A DNA stretch of 42,682 nt, taken from contig NZ_CAMVDO010000025.1 in the NCBI RefSeq assembly GCF_947166265.1, positions 1 to 42,682 of the forward strand, written 5' to 3'. Below, piece after piece: positions 37,904 to 42,682 of this stretch. The position numbers and the translations under genes are program-made. The stretch is from an uncultured Fibrobacter sp. GTDB lineage: Bacteria > Fibrobacterota > Fibrobacteria > Fibrobacterales > Fibrobacteraceae. The stretch's first letter is position 1, and each line of letters opens with the position of its first letter. The notes below the pieces were generated by a model, which did no database searches, was not told where the DNA came from, and saw nothing but the letters and a program-made list of their open reading frames with translations.

Positions 37904-38791
37904 TTAACCTCCCAGCTTAGCAAGGTTGATCTTGCTGAAACCGGCTTCTTTAGCGCGGTCCATAAGTTGAATGATCTTGTCGAACTGGGTATCATCGTTA
38001 GCAACGATGATAATGTTATCCACGTCTTCGAGGTCAATGAACTGCGTATGGATCTGGATCAGGTCCTTAGCAATCAGATCGTAAGCAGACAGCGGGTAGA
38101 TGACGTTCTTTGCAGCCACATCCGGTTTCAGCGTACGAGCCGAGTTCGGAGTGAGAGTTGCAAGCACAGCGCCTGCGCTCGGCTTCTTCAGCATCGGCGG
38201 CGGGGTAAGACCCATGGCGCCTTCGCCAGGAGCAGCGAGGAATGCGTTGTTGCCGTCCACGTATGCGCTATCCGGCACATTTTCGGACTGAGAAGAATAC
38301 ACGGCCCAAATCACGCGGCCCGGGTCTTCTTCGGATTCCTTGTTGATGGCCCAGAGTTCGATGGTCTCGATTTCATAAAGATACTTGTCTTTATCCATCT
38401 CGGATCCATCCTTGCACTTAGGACCATGACCGCTTTCCACGGCCGACTTCACATCTTCGGGCGCATGCGTAATGAGCTGCGCATCGGACTTGCAACGGAA
38501 TGTCCACATTTCCTTGAAGTAGACATTCGGCTGGAAACCACCGCGGGCACCGATCACCAGGTAATCACCAGTGATAGCGAGCGAGAGGTTCAGAGCCTGC
38601 TGGTCCGGTTCCGGAGGCGTATCGTTGTCCATGTTCATCATGCTGCGTTCCGGCATGTTGATTTCAACGATAGCAAGCTTGGAGAAGGCGGTCATAGACA
38701 ACAGCATAGGAATCAGGATAGTGAACAAGCCCATCGCCGGCAACAGGTCCGGTTCTTCAGGCTTGGCTGGTTTCTTAAGTTGTCTTGCCAT
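37904..38791 (-). CDS. ExbD/TolR-like protein lacking the channel Asp, with large periplasmic insert
   Basis: A 295-residue protein, nearly twice the usual ExbD length. The membrane helix L-L-P-A-M-G-L-F-T-I-L-I-P-M-L-L lines up with the ExbD pattern T-P-L-I-D-V-x-x-x-L-L-I-F, followed by I-V-E-I-N-M-P-E where ExbD has I-E-V-N-L-P; the channel Asp is Gly here. An insert of about 110 residues (about 90-200) with four Cys and a Pro-rich loop (T-P-P-P-M-L-K-K-P) precedes the usual C-terminal helix-strand part (D-K-I-I-Q-L-M-D-R-A-K-E-A-G-F). It is probably a non-conducting, structural partner to the other ExbD (inference). Confidence 0.75.
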   Translation of the reverse strand: MARQLKKPAKPEEPDLLPAMGLFTILIPMLLSMTAFSKLAIVEINMPERSMMNMDNDTPPEPDQQALNLSLAITGDYLVIGARGGFQPNVYFKEMWTFRCKSDAQLITHAPEDVKSAVESGHGPKCKDGSEMDKDKYLYEIETIELWAINKESEEDPGRVIWAVYSSQSENVPDSAYVDGNNAFLAAPGEGAMGLTPPPMLKKPSAGAVLATLTPNSARTLKPDVAAKNVIYPLSAYDLIAKDLIQIHTQFIDLEDVDNIIIVANDDTQFDKIIQLMDRAKEAGFSKINLAKLGG

Positions 38792-38830
38792 GTTTTTATA
38801 ACTCCGTTAAAATTATCTCTCTATCTTCGA

Positions 38831-39451
38831 TTAAGCGAGGGAGTTGATAATCTTGAGGCCCTTTTCTTCCATTTCCTGGATGAGGCGTTCGGAGTTCATG
38901 TTGAGGAGACCCACGATGACCAGAAGAGGCACAGCGGAGAGAAGGCCGAGGAGCGTGGTACCCATAGCGATAGCGATACCGTCGGAAAGAGCCTTGGCAC
39001 GTTCTGCAGCCGGTTTGTTAGCCACGGCGTCGAAGGTGAAGATCAGACCGTAAATCGTACCCATAAGTCCGAGCAACGTAGAGATGGAAGCCATCACCTG
39101 GATAATGCTGATATAACGAGTAAGACGGGGAGCTTCGGTCAGGAACACTGCGTCGCAAGCAGCAGACATGTTTTCGCGACCACCGTTACGGGCAGCAACG
39201 ATTGCAGCCATCACGCGGGCGATCGGGAGCTTGGTTGCGTTGGCATAGCTCAGGGCTTCGTCATAGCGCTGGGCGGAAATGTGGGTGCCGAACTTAGCCA
39301 AGAAATCCTTACGGCCCTTAGCGCTCTTTACCATGATGTAAATAATGCGTTCGATAGAGAAACCGAGGCCAATCAGGAACACCACGAGGATGATCCACAT
39401 GAACTGCCAACCATCGGATTCGGGGCTGAAGGATTGAAGCATTTTAGACAT
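38831..39451 (-). CDS. exbB: MotA/TolQ/ExbB-type proton-channel protein
   Basis: A 206-residue inner-membrane protein. AAGGAG precedes ATG 39451. Three membrane segments are visible: about 16-38, then a cytoplasmic loop, 112-140 (S-T-L-L-G-L-M-G-T-I-Y-G-L-I-F-T-F) and 155-182 (M-G-T-T-L-L-G-L-L-S-A-V-P-L-L-V-I-V). The L-L-G-L-x-G-T and A-x-x-x-T-x-x-G-L motifs are those of the family. It forms a proton-driven motor with the ExbD subunits downstream. The gap of 187 bases after the TPR gene includes a hairpin, so it may also have its own promoter. Confidence 0.92.
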   Translation of the reverse strand: MSKMLQSFSPESDGWQFMWIILVVFLIGLGFSIERIIYIMVKSAKGRKDFLAKFGTHISAQRYDEALSYANATKLPIARVMAAIVAARNGGRENMSAACDAVFLTEAPRLTRYISIIQVMASISTLLGLMGTIYGLIFTFDAVANKPAAERAKALSDGIAIAMGTTLLGLLSAVPLLVIVGLLNMNSERLIQEMEEKGLKIINSLA

Positions 39452-39594
39452 TAGAGTACTCCTTTATTGAGTGTTTTGGTTTATTTTGAAAATTCTTTGT
39501 TCATATTTAATCTTTTTTAGGGCAAAATTGGAGATTCAAATGCGTAAAATCTTATTTACTGCACATAAAAAGCCGTTTTTGCCCTAATAGAATA

Positions 39595-39620
39595 GGGGAA
39601 CCCTATGAACTAGGTTCCCC
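39595..39620. terminator. Strong hairpin downstream of the TPR gene
   Basis: GGGGAACC / GGTTCCCC (8 bp) with a CTATGAACTA loop lies 19 bases after the stop codon at 39639. There is no clear T-run on the minus strand (TATTCTATT), so it may stabilise mRNA or attenuate transcription into exbB rather than end it fully. Confidence 0.5.
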
Positions 39621-39638
39621 GTAAAATTGTTTTTACCG

Positions 39639-42600
39639 CTACTTTTTCTTCTTCTTGGCCTTTTTCTTGGCCTTCGGAGCAGGAGCCGGAGCAGCTTCCG
39701 GTTCTTCGGCGGCTTCAGCAGGTTCGTCCATGGAAGCGTCTGCGCCACCCACAGAAGAGGTTGTCGAAGCGGAGCCAGCGTAGAGCTGCTTCTGGAGTTC
39801 GGCGAGTTCAGCCTTCAACTTTTCGTTTTCGGCCTTCGCATCCTTGATAATGTCGCGGTAGGTATTGATCTGTTCTTCCGGAGTCATGACTTCGGACTTA
39901 GCAATCTGTTCGAGACGAGCCTTCGTCTTGAAGTAGGCCGGATCGGAGAACAGGGTGGACGGGTCGAACTTTTCAATCTTGGTGTTCAAGGTCTCATTGT
40001 TCTCGTCAAGGCTCTTCAAGAGTTCGAAGAGCTTTTCAGTCCACTGGTTTTCGATGCCGTAGTGGGCCGCGGCCTTGATACCGGTTGCGCACTGCGGGAC
40101 AGCGAGTTCCTTAGCACCGTTAGAACGGTTAGTCAATTCTTCACGGTAGGCTTCCAAGTCTTCGTGAACGGCTTCCATAGCGTCTTCCTTGACCATGCCT
40201 TCGTATTCCACGTATTCCTTCACAATGGAAGCGGAGTCCGGCAACGGAGAGTTGGCGAACGCGTCAGCCACTTCGACGAACACGGCGCAGCCCTGGTAGT
40301 ACATTTCGATGTAGCCTTCTTCAGCTTCGATCACATCCTGGTTGTAGAAACCCTGGTCACGAGCGAGGTCGATGTTCTTCTGGAAGATCGGACGTGCCTG
40401 TTCGTAGTAGCTCGGGAGCTGCTGCACGATACCGATACGTTCGGCAAAGATTTCTTCTTCCTTCTTGCCGTTGAGTTCCTGTTCACGGATCTTGGCGGCC
40501 ATGGTCACAAAGAGCATACCCATCTTGTTCGTGGCCTTGAAGGTCCAGCGTTCAGATGCGTAGGTAGCGGACTTCGAGTACTGGCTCATTGCCTTCTGGA
40601 GGATGTCCACCAACTGCTTGATGATCTTTGCCTTTTCCTTTTCCTTGCCCTTCAGGACAATCGGGTCCATCTTGTGGTATTCATATTCACCGAGGTAGAA
40701 GGCTGCTTCAGCCGGAACACCCGGATCGGCGTTCTTGATCTGCAGACCGTACTTGTCGTAGGCTTCGAGAGTCTTGCGGTAGTCTTCGACGGCCTTGTCT
40801 TCTTCCTTAAGTTCCATGTAGGCACGAGCGGCACCGATATAGGCAGCAATCAGCTTTTCCTTGTCGTCGTTGCCGTAGTTCTTGATGAAGAAGTGGTATT
40901 CCTGAGCAGCGAGATCCCACTTCTTTGCGTTGCCGTAAGCCATCGGGATAGAGAACGCAGCGTCAAGTGCGTAGGAGCTCTTCGGGTAATCGCGGACGAG
41001 GTCCTTGTTACAACGAATAGCTTCGTCAGTCATCTTGGCTTCGTCATAGCTCAAGCAGGCGCTGTACAAGTAACCCGGAGTACGTTCATCCTTCGGATAG
41101 CGCTTGTAGGCGATTTCGTAGGTCAGAGCGGCAGACTTCTTGTCGGCAATGGAGTCGTAAGTCTGGGCGGCAGAACCGATAGCCATGAATGCCATGGAAT
41201 CCTGCGGGAAGTTGTTCGTGATGAACAAGTAGGTCTGGGCAGCTTCACGGTATTCAGCTTCGAAGTACTTCTGGTCGCTCTTCTTCAGGTTGGCGGCCTT
41301 CTTATGAGCGTCACCCGCACGCACGATACCCTTGATAGTCAAAGGAGACTTGGAGTACTGCTTGGGGAGAATCATGAAGGTTTCGGCGGCCTTGGTGTAG
41401 TTCTGGTTCTTTTCGTAGGCGGCACCGGCTTCGAACACGGCCTTGTCGGCAATGTCGATGAGCGGGTAACGCTTCACGAGAGCGAGGTAGGCTTCTGCAC
41501 CCTTTTCGTACTGGCCGGCCTTAACGGACTGTTCAGCCATCTGGAAGAGCACGTAGGCGATAGCCTTTTCGATTTCCTTGGCCATGGAGTCGTTGCGAGT
41601 TTCCTTGACCTGGGTGTACTGCTTGTACAACCATTCGAATTCCGCGAGGGATTCGTCATAGGAACCAGATTCCAAAAGGGACTGGGCAAGCATACGGCTG
41701 ATGAGCAAGATGTACTGATGCTTCGGGAAGTCCTGCTTCAGCTTGCGGAGCACGCCCACGGCCACCTTGAACTGCTTGGCGTCGTAGTGGACAATAGCTG
41801 CGTTGTAAGCAAGTTCTGCAGCTTCCTTGTTCTGGCCATACTTGGCCATGTACTTGTTCACCTGGTCGAAGTAAGCCTTCGTTTCCGGGAGGCTGTAAGC
41901 CTTCTGGGCATCGTCACCGGCCTTGTTCTTCTTGGCGACTTCACGAGCCTGATCCATCATGAGCACGGCGTTATACGCAGCTTCTTCCTTCTTCAGGAGA
42001 GCTTCGGAGCCCATCGGGCGGCGGCCGTAGCGGGTGGTATCGGTATCGACGATCCAGTTGAACATCTTGGCGGCGTTAGCATACTGTGCCATTTCCTGGT
42101 ACACAAGGGCCAAGTTGATGTGAACCTTGTATTCGTCCCAGGTCGGTTCCTTGGCGTAGCGCTTCAGGAACGCTTCGTAAGCCTTGATAGCTTCTGCATA
42201 CTGCTTCTTACCGGCTTCCAAGTCACCTTCCTTGGTGAGCTTAGCAGCGCGAGCGTGGTGGTACTGCGGAATGTCGAGCATAGCGCCACGGATAGCGGTT
42301 TCGGCGTTCTTCACCGATTCCGGATACTTCTGGTTCTTCTTGTACCAAGAAGAGTTGCGGTCATAGCGCTTCACCACGGTGTAGCGGTGCTGCTGGGCTT
42401 CTTCGAACTTCTGCTGGATGATGAGGATTTCGATCATCGCAATGTCAGCCAAAGGAGCGTCGATGTAGTCCGGGTTGATGGACATCAAGCGCTTGAAGGA
42501 CTGCACGGCTTCTTCGTTACGGTCGTGGTCCTTGTTCTTCATACCGATACGGTAGTACACGGAATCCTTGAACGGAACCTTCTTGTCCTTCAAGAATGCT

Positions 42601-42682
42601 TCAGCTTCCTGCACACCACCACCTTCGAGGTCAGAGAAGGAGGCCGCCATGAAGTCCATAGCTTCTGCGCGCAAGTCTGCAG
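39639..42682 (-). CDS. Large TPR-repeat protein (5' end outside window)
   Basis: The frame is open to the right edge of the window, so at least 1013 residues are visible and the true N-terminus is missing; the first Met codons seen lie inside a TPR. Nearly the whole length is tandem TPR-like helix pairs of the kind in BamD, CpoB and gliding proteins: A-x-x-x-Y-x-x-x-I-K-x-Y, A-Y-x-A-x-I-x-Y, A-x-x-A-F-x-I-P. A coiled coil (E-N-E-K-L-K-A-E-L-A-E-L-Q-K-Q) and an Ala/Pro/Glu spacer end in a Lys-rich tail (K-A-K-K-K-A-K-K-K-K-K). It lies upstream of exbB-exbD-exbD-TonB-like, an arrangement reminiscent of Agl/Glt gliding or Tol-type complexes. Periplasmic scaffold role inferred. Confidence 0.82.
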   Translation of the reverse strand, partial: ADLRAEAMDFMAASFSDLEGGGVQEAEAFLKDKKVPFKDSVYYRIGMKNKDHDRNEEAVQSFKRLMSINPDYIDAPLADIAMIEILIIQQKFEEAQQHRYTVVKRYDRNSSWYKKNQKYPESVKNAETAIRGAMLDIPQYHHARAAKLTKEGDLEAGKKQYAEAIKAYEAFLKRYAKEPTWDEYKVHINLALVYQEMAQYANAAKMFNWIVDTDTTRYGRRPMGSEALLKKEEAAYNAVLMMDQAREVAKKNKAGDDAQKAYSLPETKAYFDQVNKYMAKYGQNKEAAELAYNAAIVHYDAKQFKVAVGVLRKLKQDFPKHQYILLISRMLAQSLLESGSYDESLAEFEWLYKQYTQVKETRNDSMAKEIEKAIAYVLFQMAEQSVKAGQYEKGAEAYLALVKRYPLIDIADKAVFEAGAAYEKNQNYTKAAETFMILPKQYSKSPLTIKGIVRAGDAHKKAANLKKSDQKYFEAEYREAAQTYLFITNNFPQDSMAFMAIGSAAQTYDSIADKKSAALTYEIAYKRYPKDERTPGYLYSACLSYDEAKMTDEAIRCNKDLVRDYPKSSYALDAAFSIPMAYGNAKKWDLAAQEYHFFIKNYGNDDKEKLIAAYIGAARAYMELKEEDKAVEDYRKTLEAYDKYGLQIKNADPGVPAEAAFYLGEYEYHKMDPIVLKGKEKEKAKIIKQLVDILQKAMSQYSKSATYASERWTFKATNKMGMLFVTMAAKIREQELNGKKEEEIFAERIGIVQQLPSYYEQARPIFQKNIDLARDQGFYNQDVIEAEEGYIEMYYQGCAVFVEVADAFANSPLPDSASIVKEYVEYEGMVKEDAMEAVHEDLEAYREELTNRSNGAKELAVPQCATGIKAAAHYGIENQWTEKLFELLKSLDENNETLNTKIEKFDPSTLFSDPAYFKTKARLEQIAKSEVMTPEEQINTYRDIIKDAKAENEKLKAELAELQKQLYAGSASTTSSVGGADASMDEPAEAAEEPEAAPAPAPKAKKKAKKKKK

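Noticed and set aside
37967-39454. 495-residue plus-strand ORF across exbB and the second exbD
   Set aside because: It crosses the boundary of two real minus-strand genes and has His/Asp/Glu-rich shadow composition.

Overview
The window most likely comes from a Fibrobacter-type, Gram-negative, anaerobic bacterium (inference). The main clue is three lipoproteins and a CotH-like protein whose lipobox Cys is followed by an S-D-D-S-rich stretch, a style I associate with Fibrobacter. Other clues are a compact core genome with ATGA, GTGA and TAATG gene overlaps, three tRNA genes without encoded CCA, -10 boxes of the TATATTTG type, and menaquinone-type quinone genes. Most genes look native and moderately GC-rich; one block (about 15.85-20.5 kb) is visibly AT-rich and looks acquired.

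Layout. 1-5.3 kb: the 3' end of gpmI, a dispersed repeat, then three lipoprotein genes, two of them close paralogues flanking an internally duplicated one. 5.3-6.5 kb: a small exported protein, tRNA-Leu(TAA) and a small unknown gene. 6.5-12.1 kb, minus strand: a tight operon ftsX-envC-holB-recJ-TonB-like gene (cell division and DNA metabolism). 12.1-15.8 kb, plus strand: ybbR-like gene, tsaD, a small exported protein, a second copy of the dispersed repeat, and birA carrying an in-frame repeat-encoded insert. 15.85-21.2 kb: an accessory island with a membrane/coiled-coil gene pair on the minus strand, a divergent STAND-type NTPase with a long TPR array interrupted by a -1 frameshift exactly at an A AAA AAC heptamer, and a convergent protein with a GIY-YIG/T5orf172-like C-terminus. 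21.3-23.9 kb: menG-ubiX-ubiA and a small membrane gene (quinone synthesis). 23.9-26.4 kb: a large CotH-kinase/lamin-tail lipoprotein. 26.6-28.1 kb: tRNA-Phe, a GAF-HD-GYP phosphodiesterase and tRNA-Ser(TGA). 28.1-34.4 kb: the elongasome cluster mreB-mreC-mreD-mrdA-rodA, followed by comF. 34.4-42.7 kb: a small lipoprotein, an outer-membrane barrel, and an ExbB-ExbD-ExbD-TonB-like energy-transducing cluster downstream of a very large TPR protein that runs off the window.

How the genes fit together. Three envelope modules dominate: septal/division signalling (FtsX and a degenerate LytM EnvC-like protein), lateral-wall synthesis (Mre-Rod), and a proton-channel-driven trans-envelope complex (Exb/TonB-like/TPR, perhaps with the barrel). 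The best candidate for an undescribed system is the AT-rich STAND-TPR cassette, which has the general architecture of prokaryotic antiviral STAND proteins but no fused effector; membrane proteins and a nuclease-like protein are encoded beside it. A second general observation is that several genes without a Shine-Dalgarno sequence carry a -10-like hexamer 6-9 nt before the start codon, which suggests leaderless transcripts.
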